From Gracilimonas halophila (GTDB taxonomy: Bacteria; Bacteroidota; Rhodothermia; Balneolales; Balneolaceae), in NCBI RefSeq assembly GCF_042684365.1, contig NZ_JBHULI010000022.1, positions 221,902-285,901 on the forward strand: DNA of 64,000 nt, in the 5' to 3' direction. Below the pieces are notes generated by a model. That model had not been told where the DNA came from, did no database searches, and saw only the letters and a program-made list of their open reading frames with translations. The translations under genes and the position numbers were made by a program. Position 1 is the stretch's first letter, and each line of letters begins with the position of its first letter. Shown piece after piece: positions 26,402 through 35,412 of this stretch.

Positions 26402-29400
26402 TTACTGAATTTCTCTCTTTTGAAGCTGCTTCAATAGCTCAAAATAATTTTCGATCAGCCGTTGATAATCAGGAGAATACTTGGTGAAATTGGGATCATT
26501 GAGCCGATTTTGGATTTCTTTTTCAAGTTCCTCAAGTGTTAGTTCCGGGGGAGTTGCCCGGTTAAATTGATCAGGATTAGAACCTTCTCTTTCATCTTCT
26601 TCCCCTTGCTCTTGCATGGCCTGTTCAGCTTCGAGCATTCGGGATAATATATTTTGTTGTCGTTCTATCAGCGTTGGGTCAGCTGCTCCACCACGGAGGT
26701 CATTGATGGTATCTTCCATATCTTCGATCATACGCTGGATTTCACTTCCAAGCCTGTCGCCGTCTAACTCACCGCTCTGCTGAAGTTCCTGAAGCTGTTT
26801 TCGGATCTCATTTTGCTGCCTGGCGATCTGATCCAATCTTTCCATTTGATCCTGGGACAATCGTTCTCCCTGCATGTCATTGATCATTTCCTGGAGCATT
26901 TTATTCAGTTGTTGCTGGTTCTCTCCGGATTGCTGCATCTGTTCTATCATCTGCTGCATCGACATACCACTTCCGCCTGACCCTCCTCCCTCTGAATTTT
27001 GGAGCTCTTCAAGTAAATTGGCAACCATAAATGAAATATCATTGATACCGCCCAATGCCTGTCGTGACGCTACAGAAGATTGCTCCCGGTTACGTTCTGA
27101 CATTTGTTCCAATGAACGTTGAAGTCTTTCCTGTACCTCAAGTTTCTTTTTGTTGATCTCATTGGAAAACTGTGGAATTTCCGTAGATAGTTGAAACAGG
27201 GAGTCAGAGATAGAACTAAAGATACCTTCAACATTGCTTTGATTCCGGGCATAGGTAACAAAAGCCTGACTTCTGTTTTCTGTATTAGAAGCCAGTGTTG
27301 TTAGATTTTCTTGTTCAAGGGAGATGTTAAGCAGAGAATAAAGCACATACTGAAGGCCGGCTATATTAAGCTGCATTTGGTTTTGCCCCATTTGGGACAT
27401 CATTTCTTTCGTTTGCTCCGCAAGTTGCTGATATTTTTGCTGGCGACCCTGAGAACTAGATTCACCCTGTCCTGAAGAATCCTGTTCATTTTCATTACCC
27501 TGCTCGTTCTCTTCTTTTGATTCGTCTGGGTTACTTATCTCTTCTTCAATTTCTTCGGAGAGTTCATCAAGCTCTTCTTTTGTTTCCTCTTGAAAATCAC
27601 CTATTTCTTGTTCGTTCTTAGAAGAAGTATTCTCTGAAAGTGATTCGATCTTTTGCTTCAGATCTTCATTTTCTTCAAGAGTTTTCTGAAGCTGCTCATT
27701 TTTAGCCTGATCCGTTTTATCTGCTTCCTGGGAATCTCTTTCCCCTTCCCGGCGGGCCATATCCTCAAAAGATCTGGCAAGCTTGTCGAGATCAGAATTT
27801 AGTTTTATTTGTTTGAACAACTCAATGGTTCTCTCCAGGCGTTCTTTATAAAGTTCTTCGTTAAACTCCAGGTTCTGCATGGCTTGCCGCATCTGCTCGG
27901 GTGTCATCTGCTCAAACTGCTCCTGAAGTTTCTCCAAAGCCTCCCGGTAAGCAGGATCGTCGATCTCCTCCAAAAGTTTCTGGAGTTCTTCATAGGCCTT
28001 TTGAGTTTCTTCTGAAAGCATATTGTCTTCACTCAGCTCATTCTTCAACTCCTCGAATTTTTCATTGAGCTCATCGATCCTGCTTTGTACTTCTTCTTGT
28101 TGTTTCTGAACTTGTTCTAACTCCCTTTTTTCTTCATATCCCGGATTTTCAGGATTATCCTTCATTTGCTCTTTAAAGCGTTCATATTGTTCCCTTGTTT
28201 GCTCAAAAGCTTCCGAGATATCACTCAGATCCGTTTCAACTTCATCTTCTTTTTTATCGATGTCATCAAAATATTCCACCAGTGAGGGAACCTCCAGGGT
28301 AATGATCCTGGAATCGGAGGATTTATAGCCATTGTATCCGTCATTGTCCTGAACAGTGACCCAAAAGGTGAGTATATCCTGAGGACTTAATTCAAATTCA
28401 GCAAGATCCCATACATAAGAATTCAGGTTACCTTGAGTTGGCGGTTCAAAGGAAATACTGCCTGTAATTGGTTCTTCGACATATGCTCTCCTTAACTCGT
28501 AGTTGAGTGATGCACCGGTTAGCCCAAAGTCATCTGACGCTCTGTATAGAATATCGATGTCGGAAGGGTTGACCTCCCGAATGTTATTCTCAGGTTCTAT
28601 GATCTCTGCCAACGGGTACTCATCGTTTTGAGGAGATATCACGATCTGAAATGGGTTGCGGTTGGTAAGCCCATTCTCATCTTCAATGTAAAAACGCAAA
28701 GTATCGTCTTCAGTTACTTCAAGATCGTAAATGAAAGTACTGTCTGTTTGAACCGGCAGTCCTGAAGAGTTTTTTTTGGTGTATAACTGCAGGGATGTGA
28801 CTGCTTTATTCATGGTACCTGAAAGTTCCAATCTAGAACCTTCATATGCGCGGATCTGTGATATGGGGTAAGTGTTGACGGTTGAGTCAAGCCCGGTATA
28901 ATCAGGTGGGATCACCGTTGCCCTAAGTTCAGAAAAACGAGGACGAAGTTGTACATCTGCATTGTAGGTTTGGCTTTGATAGCCATCCATCTCAACATAA
29001 TATTGGAGGTCATTATTTAGGTCTTGGGTGATAGAGCTGAATGTTGAACCCGAAACTTCCATTGCCCTTGTTCGGTACTCTTCCTCTACCGAAGTCTTGA
29101 TTTTCAATTCCACTTCGTCAGGTATCAGATCTCCCTCAAAATCAATAGTCACTTCAAAAGGACTTCCCTGTTCCTGCGTTACGTTCCCGGGAGATATGGT
29201 GAAACTATATGGATTGGGCTTCTCAAAAGTTTTCCAAAATGAAAAAGTACGGAAGGTAGCATCACTAAAGTTGAATGATGTCGCAACAAATACCACTAGT
29301 ACAGCAATATTCAGGTTCATCAACCGCTTGTATGCCGTATAATTCTGAGAAGAACGTATGTGATCATCGAGTGAATCAGAAAGTCTTTCAGAATCGATCT

Positions 29401-29791
29401 TACTTAAATTCTGGAAGATCGCGGCATCAATAAGAGCGCGGTTTCCTTCTCCTGACTTTTCAAGATCAAGGGTATCTTTGAGTTCAGGGAGCTTGCTTTT
29501 TCGGCTGAACTCACGATAAAAATGGGTAAAGGATTCCGACCCAGCATTTTTATAGCCTTTCCAAAAAGTCACTACGGAAGATATCAGTACTGACAGAATC
29601 AGAATCAGTTTGGTTGGGATGGATAAGTAAACAACATGTTCGGCAATGATCAAAGCCGTAAATCCGGCAAAGAGGATAAGGAAAGACCGGAGCAATAGAA
29701 TACCCTTCCTTTTCGAAACGAGGGAACTGAAGGCAGAATGCAAGTGCTTCTGAACTTCTTGGGTTGAGTTATGTATTCCGGAATTTTCCAT
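26402..29791 (-). CDS. Very large DUF4175-type membrane protein with long coiled coil
   Basis: A 1129-residue protein. Three membrane segments lie in the first 175 residues (about 32-50, 53-70 and 155-173). A beta-rich region with Ig-like traits follows (about 200-515, ending in LTFWVTVQDNDGYNGYKSSD). From about 525 to the end it is a strongly charged, Glu/Gln-rich coiled coil (KRELEQVQKQQEEVQSRIDE and similar). This layout is that of DUF4175 family proteins of Bacteroidota and Alphaproteobacteria, whose role is unknown. It is a single gene, 60 bp downstream of the MBL-fold hydrolase gene. An envelope-spanning tether is possible. Confidence 0.8.
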   Translation of the reverse strand: MENSGIHNSTQEVQKHLHSAFSSLVSKRKGILLLRSFLILFAGFTALIIAEHVVYLSIPTKLILILSVLISSVVTFWKGYKNAGSESFTHFYREFSRKSKLPELKDTLDLEKSGEGNRALIDAAIFQNLSKIDSERLSDSLDDHIRSSQNYTAYKRLMNLNIAVLVVFVATSFNFSDATFRTFSFWKTFEKPNPYSFTISPGNVTQEQGSPFEVTIDFEGDLIPDEVELKIKTSVEEEYRTRAMEVSGSTFSSITQDLNNDLQYYVEMDGYQSQTYNADVQLRPRFSELRATVIPPDYTGLDSTVNTYPISQIRAYEGSRLELSGTMNKAVTSLQLYTKKNSSGLPVQTDSTFIYDLEVTEDDTLRFYIEDENGLTNRNPFQIVISPQNDEYPLAEIIEPENNIREVNPSDIDILYRASDDFGLTGASLNYELRRAYVEEPITGSISFEPPTQGNLNSYVWDLAEFELSPQDILTFWVTVQDNDGYNGYKSSDSRIITLEVPSLVEYFDDIDKKEDEVETDLSDISEAFEQTREQYERFKEQMKDNPENPGYEEKRELEQVQKQQEEVQSRIDELNEKFEELKNELSEDNMLSEETQKAYEELQKLLEEIDDPAYREALEKLQEQFEQMTPEQMRQAMQNLEFNEELYKERLERTIELFKQIKLNSDLDKLARSFEDMARREGERDSQEADKTDQAKNEQLQKTLEENEDLKQKIESLSENTSSKNEQEIGDFQEETKEELDELSEEIEEEISNPDESKEENEQGNENEQDSSGQGESSSQGRQQKYQQLAEQTKEMMSQMGQNQMQLNIAGLQYVLYSLLNISLEQENLTTLASNTENRSQAFVTYARNQSNVEGIFSSISDSLFQLSTEIPQFSNEINKKKLEVQERLQRSLEQMSERNREQSSVASRQALGGINDISFMVANLLEELQNSEGGGSGGSGMSMQQMIEQMQQSGENQQQLNKMLQEMINDMQGERLSQDQMERLDQIARQQNEIRKQLQELQQSGELDGDRLGSEIQRMIEDMEDTINDLRGGAADPTLIERQQNILSRMLEAEQAMQEQGEEDEREGSNPDQFNRATPPELTLEELEKEIQNRLNDPNFTKYSPDYQRLIENYFELLKQLQKREIQ

Positions 29792-29851
29792 AGATCACAA
29801 TAAGGAAGATGTGGCTGTTATAAAACTTAGATACCACTTATTTATTACTCA

Positions 29852-30727
29852 TTAAAGGTCATTCAGGCTGAACTTTTTGGAGACTGAAAAACGATGGTTT
29901 TCATACTCAACTCGGATCATTTCGTGATCAGCATCATGCTCCAGGTACAGGTTCCACTTTTTATCGGCTGCTTCTTTCAGAAACGCATCTTTTTCATCTA
30001 ACGTTTGTACCGGATACATATCGTAACCCATAACCCAGGGCAGGGGAACGTGTACATGTGTTGGGAGCAGGTCTGCAACAAAGACCATGGTTTTTCCATC
30101 CGCTTCTATCTTTGGTAGCTGTTGTCCGATAGTATGTCCGTTTACGCTGATGGCTGAAAGTCCCGGTTCATATTCATGATCTTCCTCTACTAAATTCAGA
30201 TTACCGGAATCCTTGATGGGATCTATGTTTTCCGGAAAGAAACTCGCTTTCTCCCGGGCGTTAGGATCATTCGCATTTTCCCAATGACTGCCTACCACAT
30301 GGTATGCAGCTTTTGGGAAGGTGAGTTCAAGTTCATCATTGTCGTTATAAAAACTGGTTCCTCCGCAATGGTCAAAATGCAGATGAGTGAAGATGACATC
30401 AGTTACATCCTCAAACCTGAATCCATGTTCAGCGAATGAATGTTCAAGATTCTTTGAGCTTTGATCGAGCTGGTATATACCCTGCATCTTTTCATTGAAC
30501 TTGGAGCCGGCTCCATTATCTATCAGATACAGTTTTCCGGTATTGTTTGATTTGATAAGCAGGCATCTCATGGTCATAGGGATCCTGTTCTTTTCATCAG
30601 CGGGGAGGCTTCTCGACCATAGTGTTTTTGGCACTACACCGAACATGGCCCCTCCATCAAGGCGGAAGTCTCCGGTTTCAATGGTAAATAATTCAAAAGG
30701 TCCTAAGGTTGTTTTTGATAAGCTCAT
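29852..30727 (-). CDS. Metallo-beta-lactamase-fold hydrolase
   Basis: A 291-residue MBL-fold hydrolase. The zinc motif HxHxDH is complete in FTHLHFDHCGG (His115, His117, Asp119, His120), with later ligands in VNGHTIGQQ and FVADLLPTH. There is no signal peptide, so it is cytosolic. The overall pattern (LYLIDNGAG, HCGGTSF, AAYHVVGSHW) is that of the quorum-quenching lactonase/GumP-like group, but the substrate is not determined. It lies downstream of the respiratory-operon terminator and is therefore separate from that operon. Confidence 0.85.
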   Translation of the reverse strand: MSLSKTTLGPFELFTIETGDFRLDGGAMFGVVPKTLWSRSLPADEKNRIPMTMRCLLIKSNNTGKLYLIDNGAGSKFNEKMQGIYQLDQSSKNLEHSFAEHGFRFEDVTDVIFTHLHFDHCGGTSFYNDNDELELTFPKAAYHVVGSHWENANDPNAREKASFFPENIDPIKDSGNLNLVEEDHEYEPGLSAISVNGHTIGQQLPKIEADGKTMVFVADLLPTHVHVPLPWVMGYDMYPVQTLDEKDAFLKEAADKKWNLYLEHDADHEMIRVEYENHRFSVSKKFSLNDL

Positions 30728-30801
30728 ACACGATAAATTTGGTTCACTTAGAATATAACAATCAGCAGACAGGATTCAGAACAGAGGGTATTAAAAGGCA
30801 T

Positions 30802-30831
30802 AAAAAAAGCCCCTCAACAATGAGGGGCTTT
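30802..30831 (-). terminator. Terminator of the ACIII-caa3 respiratory operon
   Basis: A perfect 11-bp stem (AAAGCCCCTCA and TGAGGGGCTTT, loop ACAA) followed on minus by seven T. It lies 27 bp after the stop of the last oxidase gene. Confidence 0.92.
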
Positions 30832-30858
30832 GATATAAAAACTGTTATTTGGCTGAGA

Positions 30859-31176
30859 TCAGAACGATGGAACTACATCATTACGATACATGGTATCAAG
30901 TAATGTAATGGAGATCATCAGGAGAAAGAAGATGACAGCCATGATCAATAGCATTGCATTAAATTTAACATCCCAGTATAGATTCATGAAGAATGCTGCT
31001 ACTAAAAATGCTTTCACTAAAGCAATGGATATAGCGGTGACCACATCAAAAGGAGGGGGAATCGCAACAAATTTTGCGACTACCACCGTAATGATGGTCA
31101 GTATCAATAATGCGGTTCCAACGGCCCAAAGCTGGCCTGCTGTAGAAATATGATGTTCGTGATTATGTGCGCTCAT
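30859..31176 (-). CDS. Cytochrome c oxidase subunit IV (prokaryotic type)
   Basis: A 105-residue protein with a His-rich N-terminus and three membrane helices (about 15-35, 43-66 and 72-95). ALVKAFLVAAFFMNLYWDVK is the recognisable COX4_pro core. It is a small accessory subunit of the aa3/caa3 oxidase in the cytoplasmic membrane. It is the last gene of the respiratory operon, 28 bp after subunit III and before a strong terminator. Confidence 0.9.
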   Translation of the reverse strand: MSAHNHEHHISTAGQLWAVGTALLILTIITVVVAKFVAIPPPFDVVTAISIALVKAFLVAAFFMNLYWDVKFNAMLLIMAVIFFLLMISITLLDTMYRNDVVPSF

Positions 31177-31204
31177 AGTCTAAAATCGTTTAGGATAAAT
31201 TGGG

Positions 31205-31855
31205 TCATTCAATGAGGTAAAGTAGCGGAAAGAGGAAGATCCAGATAAGGTCAACCAAGTGCCAGTAAAGGCCTGTGATCTCAACAGGGGTATAGTATTC
31301 GCTGCTGAATTCTCCTTTCTTTGCTCTCAGATAGATCCAGTATATAAGTCCGATACCTATCAGAACGTGCAAAGCGTGAACTCCGGTCAGCATATAATAA
31401 ATACTGAAGAATATAGCTGCCTGAGGGTGGTCAAGCCCCTCATAGGTATAATACTCACCCGGGAAAATACCAAGCTCAAACTTATGAGCATATTCAAATC
31501 CCTTAATGACCATGAAAACTATGGCGAGTCCAATGGTAATTAGCAGGTTGATCTTCAAGCCTTTCATTTGATCTTTTTGGGCAGATCGAATGGCCATAGC
31601 TACTGTTAAACTACTACCGATTAGGACTACAGTATTTACTGCTCCCCAAAAGGTGTTAAGCTCAAGTGCAGCCATTTGGAATAGTTCCGGATACCATGCC
31701 CTATAGACGATATAGGCACAAAATAATCCGCCAAAAAATAAGATTTCGTTTACTAAGAACACCCACATACCCAATTTTGCGGTATCAAATTGCTGATCGG
31801 AATCAACAAAATGATGATGCACATGCGTAGGGTGTGAAGTCGAATGATTCGCCAT
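31205..31855 (-). CDS. coxC: Cytochrome c oxidase subunit III
   Basis: A 216-residue, five-helix subunit III of a heme-copper oxidase. Typical blocks are KLGMWVFLVNEILFFGGLF, AALELNTFWGAVNTVVLIGS and YYMLTGVHALHVLIGI, and the end reads EITGLYWHLVDLIWIFLFPL. It stabilises subunit I and binds lipid; it has no cofactor. It lies 70 bp downstream of coxA in the operon. Confidence 0.96.
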   Translation of the reverse strand: MANHSTSHPTHVHHHFVDSDQQFDTAKLGMWVFLVNEILFFGGLFCAYIVYRAWYPELFQMAALELNTFWGAVNTVVLIGSSLTVAMAIRSAQKDQMKGLKINLLITIGLAIVFMVIKGFEYAHKFELGIFPGEYYTYEGLDHPQAAIFFSIYYMLTGVHALHVLIGIGLIYWIYLRAKKGEFSSEYYTPVEITGLYWHLVDLIWIFLFPLLYLIE

Positions 31856-31925
31856 TTACTTCCCGAGTTGTGTTTTGTTGGTTTGCATTTTTTTGATCTC
31901 TACTCTTCTTCGAGCTTTAATTCTA

Positions 31926-33629
31926 TCAGTGATCATTACCTTCATTAGCCAAGCCAAGCTGGAATTCTTCCATAGGCTTGTGATAATCATAAGGACCATT
32001 AATGATCACCGGAGTGTGATCGAAGTTGTGGAAATCAGGCGGTGAAGTTGCCTGCCATTCCAAACCACGGCTTCCCCACGGGTTAGAACCGGCTTTTTCA
32101 CCACTCATTAATGATTTTGCTAAGTAGTAAGCGATCAGTAGGAATCCTACTCCAAGTATATAAGAACCTATAGTTGAAGTTTGGTGGAATATGGTAAACT
32201 GATCGATGTAGTTATAATATCGACGCGGCATTCCCTGCGATCCCATAATAAACTGAGGAAGGAAGGTTGTGTTAAAGCCGATAAAAATTAAAGCAGCTCC
32301 AATCTTAGCCTGAAATTCGTTGTACATCTTGCCTGTCATTTTTGGCCACCAGTAGTGGAGTCCGGCAAGGAAGGCGATGAGGGTACCTCCCATCATCACA
32401 TAGTGAAAGTGAGCTACCACATAGTACGTATCATGAAGGTGAATATCGGCTGAAAGGGCTCCAAGCATGATCCCCGTAAAACCTCCGATGGAGAATATGA
32501 ACAGGAAGCTGAACACATAGATCATCGGTGTCTTCATTTCAATAGAGCCTTTATACAATGTTGCCACCCAGTTCAGGATCTTGATACCGGTAGGAATTCC
32601 CACTAAGAACGTGAGGAACGAAAACACAGTGGTTGCTACGGCAGACTGTCCTGAGGTAAACATATGGTGTCCCCATACCAGGAAGCCAATAAAAGCAATG
32701 GCTAATGATGAAAGTGCGATAGCCCAGTATCCAAAAATGTGTTTTTTGGAGAAAGTGGTGATCACTTCAGAGATAATTCCAAAAGCTGGTACGATCATAA
32801 TATATACCGCCGGGTGGGAATAGAACCAAAAGAAGTGCTGAAATAAAACCGGGTCACCGCCAAGGGCAGGATCAAAAATTCCTATCCCAAGAAAACGCTC
32901 CATTGTAAGCAGTAACAATGTGATTGCAAGCACAGGCGTTGCTAAAACCTGAATAATACTTGTGGCGTATAATGCCCATAAGTTCAGAGGTAGTTTACCC
33001 CAAGTAATACCGGGAGCCCGTAACTTGTGAATGGTAGCAATGAAGTTGGTACCGGTTAAAATGGATGAAAATCCAAGTATAAAGACCCCTAAGGTAACCC
33101 AAATCACACTGGATGAGGATTCGGTACTGTAAGGGGTGTAGAAGGTCCAGCCGGTATCCAATCCATTATTTGCAAGAGCTATGAATGTAAAGATCGCTCC
33201 GATCACATAGATATAAAAACTGGCAAGGTTAAGCCTCGGAAACGCAACATCCTTTGCTCCAAGTTGCATAGGCAGCACAAAGTTTCCAAGTGCGGCAGGG
33301 ATAGAAGGGATCAACACGAAGAATACCATAATAGCTCCGTGCAGCGTAAAGAACTGATTGTATGTATCCGCTTCGATGAATGTTTTTGCCGGAGTTAAAA
33401 GCTCAGTTCTCAGAAGAAGAGCTAAGATACCTCCCAATAAGAAAAAGAACGTAACGGAACCCAGATACATGAGTCCGATCTTTTTGTGATCAACGGTGGT
33501 CATCCAGGCCCAAAGCCCTTTCTCATCCGTTAGATACGTGTTTTTGGGATCTTCGGACGGCTTAAACCGTTTTACCTTTAATGTCTTTTTAGTGCCGGTA
33601 GATGCCGGTGTTACTTCAGCTGTTGACAT
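31926..33629 (-). CDS. coxA: caa3-type cytochrome c oxidase subunit I (A2-type)
   Basis: A 567-residue catalytic subunit with 12 membrane helices. Heme a ligands are His97 (TLHGAIM) and His409, heme a3 is bound by His407 (VVAHFHYV), and CuB by His272, His321 and His322. The cross-linked tyrosine is Tyr276. The helix-VI motif is FYSHPAVY: instead of the glutamate of A1 oxidases it has the Tyr-Ser pair of A2 oxidases, as in Rhodothermus marinus caa3. It reduces oxygen to water and pumps protons. coxB lies upstream with a 1-bp gap. Confidence 0.97.
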   Translation of the reverse strand: MSTAEVTPASTGTKKTLKVKRFKPSEDPKNTYLTDEKGLWAWMTTVDHKKIGLMYLGSVTFFFLLGGILALLLRTELLTPAKTFIEADTYNQFFTLHGAIMVFFVLIPSIPAALGNFVLPMQLGAKDVAFPRLNLASFYIYVIGAIFTFIALANNGLDTGWTFYTPYSTESSSSVIWVTLGVFILGFSSILTGTNFIATIHKLRAPGITWGKLPLNLWALYATSIIQVLATPVLAITLLLLTMERFLGIGIFDPALGGDPVLFQHFFWFYSHPAVYIMIVPAFGIISEVITTFSKKHIFGYWAIALSSLAIAFIGFLVWGHHMFTSGQSAVATTVFSFLTFLVGIPTGIKILNWVATLYKGSIEMKTPMIYVFSFLFIFSIGGFTGIMLGALSADIHLHDTYYVVAHFHYVMMGGTLIAFLAGLHYWWPKMTGKMYNEFQAKIGAALIFIGFNTTFLPQFIMGSQGMPRRYYNYIDQFTIFHQTSTIGSYILGVGFLLIAYYLAKSLMSGEKAGSNPWGSRGLEWQATSPPDFHNFDHTPVIINGPYDYHKPMEEFQLGLANEGNDH

Positions 33630-33630
33630 A

Positions 33631-34575
33631 TTAATCTTCTAAAGTTTTAATGTATTCAATAATATCGGAGATGTCTTCGTCGCTTAGGCGACCCTCATAG
33701 CTAACCATCTGATTCTGATATCCTTCAACAATTTTTGCTCCGGGATCCAAAATAGATTCTCTGATGTAGTTTTCATCAGCAGTAAGAGTGGTTCCATCGG
33801 TCATTGTTTCTTCACGGCCAAATAGTCCCTGGAAAGTAGGACCGATCTTTGCTGAGCCATCTACAGAATGACAAGTGACACATCCTTGAAGTGTAACGAG
33901 ATTTTCACCTCTTTCAACGGGAGTTCCGCCTCCTCCTGTATTTTGCTCAGCTAACCAGTTCTCAAAATCCTCTTGAGTGTGAACAACTACAGTAGCTAAC
34001 ATATCAGAGTGGGAAGTTCCGCAATATTCAGTACAAAAAACCTGAGACTCGCCTTCTTCCTCTGCCTGAAACCATACGGTGGTATAGCGGTTAGGGAGTA
34101 CATCCTGCTTGATACGGTAGTCCGGTACAAAGAAGGAGTGCAATACATCCTGAGACTGCATCACTAATTTAACGGGACGCCCTGCGGGTACATGAACTTC
34201 ATTTCCAACCTGAGCTCCATTTTCATAGCTGAAGGTCCATCCCCACTTGTAGGCAGAAACCTGTATCTCATAAGCGTTATCCGGCGGGGTTTGGAGGTTT
34301 AACCATCCTTTGTATCCCCATCCAAATACGATGAATACCAAAAGAAGAGGTATTACCGACCAGGTGATCTCGAGCTTATTGTCGTGGGTGATTAGTGGTG
34401 TTTCGTCGTCTTCTGACTTGCGCTTATATTTGATCGCAAAATAGATCATTGCGATCGTTACACCGGCAAGAATAATGAAGCTTGCGATGTGGATGAAAGC
34501 CATCAACGCATCGGTACTTGCTCCTGTCATTGGAGATTTAAGCTCCGGGAGCATAAAATCGAATAAACTGCCCAT
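33631..34575 (-). CDS. coxB: Cytochrome c oxidase subunit II fused to cytochrome c (caa3 type)
   Basis: A 314-residue subunit II with two N-terminal helices (about 24-47 and 70-90) and a CuA cupredoxin domain with ligands His146, Cys181, Glu183, Cys185, His189 and Met192 (VFCTEYCGTSHSDM). A Gly-rich linker (214-217) leads to a cytochrome c domain with heme motif CVTCH (232-236). This fusion defines a caa3 oxidase. The c domain closely resembles the one at the end of ActE in the same operon. The start codon overlaps the SCO stop by one base (TAATG), so translation is probably coupled. Confidence 0.97.
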   Translation of the reverse strand: MGSLFDFMLPELKSPMTGASTDALMAFIHIASFIILAGVTIAMIYFAIKYKRKSEDDETPLITHDNKLEITWSVIPLLLVFIVFGWGYKGWLNLQTPPDNAYEIQVSAYKWGWTFSYENGAQVGNEVHVPAGRPVKLVMQSQDVLHSFFVPDYRIKQDVLPNRYTTVWFQAEEEGESQVFCTEYCGTSHSDMLATVVVHTQEDFENWLAEQNTGGGGTPVERGENLVTLQGCVTCHSVDGSAKIGPTFQGLFGREETMTDGTTLTADENYIRESILDPGAKIVEGYQNQMVSYEGRLSDEDISDIIEYIKTLED

Positions 34576-35405
34576 TAGTTAAATTCAGTTTTTGAGGTTT
34601 GTTTTTTGCGTTTTTCGCGAAGCCAAAGCGAGCCTAAGAATATACCGAGAATTATCAGTGTAGCCAAGCCACCAAGCTTCATAATATTAATTGCTACCGG
34701 TGTATAACTACCGGAATCAGGATCATATTGGTAACAGTACATAACAACTTTGTCTATGGTGTTGCCAATCTTTCCATCTGCGGCCTCGTACAGAGCGCTG
34801 CGAACATTAAATTCATCATAGGAGATGCCGTACAAATAACGGGTTATCTTCCCATCAGGACTCAGGAGCATTATTGCCGCACTGTGGGCATATTCTCCGG
34901 TTCCTTCAATTTCTTTGTATCGAAACCCAACGGCTTCAACAACCTTATCGATCTGACTTTTATTACCGGTCAAAAAATACCAGCCATTTCTCGTGGTCGA
35001 GTCCATTTGGCTGAGATAATTTTTTTTCGACCTTGCAGCCAGTTCAGCATCTTCCTCAGGATCAATACTGATCGATAAAACAATAAAATCTTTTCCAGGT
35101 TTCCACTGGAGTTCTTCAACTACATTTATGGTTCCGTCCAGAACCAACCCACATAACATAGGACATTCGTAGTATAAAGGGTTCAATAAAACAGGCTTTC
35201 CTTCTTCAAGCAGATCACCTAAAAGTACACTATCTCCGTTCGAAGTTGCAAATTTGGCATCCAAAGGGATATAATCTCCCAAATGTTCATCTACGCCAAG
35301 ATTTTGCAGCGCGTCCGGTTGTTCACGATTTAGCTGCGCTTGAGCAGCCTGTGAAGTCAGAAACACTGCAAGCAGCATATGTGCTAACAGTGTAAAACGT
35401 CTCAT
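34575..35405 (-). CDS. SCO1/SenC copper chaperone for cytochrome oxidase
   Basis: A 276-residue thioredoxin-fold protein with a signal peptide (ending AAQAQ) and a C-terminal membrane helix (about 246-263, LGGLATLIILGIFLGSLWL). Copper ligands are Cys81 and Cys85 in YYECPMLCGL and His174 in EYAHSAAIML. It delivers copper to the CuA site of CoxB, encoded next with a one-base overlap. An anchor at the C-terminus is less common than an N-terminal one, but is seen in this group. Confidence 0.93.
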   Translation of the reverse strand: MRRFTLLAHMLLAVFLTSQAAQAQLNREQPDALQNLGVDEHLGDYIPLDAKFATSNGDSVLLGDLLEEGKPVLLNPLYYECPMLCGLVLDGTINVVEELQWKPGKDFIVLSISIDPEEDAELAARSKKNYLSQMDSTTRNGWYFLTGNKSQIDKVVEAVGFRYKEIEGTGEYAHSAAIMLLSPDGKITRYLYGISYDEFNVRSALYEAADGKIGNTIDKVVMYCYQYDPDSGSYTPVAINIMKLGGLATLIILGIFLGSLWLREKRKKQTSKTEFN

Positions 35406-35412
35406 GATTATG

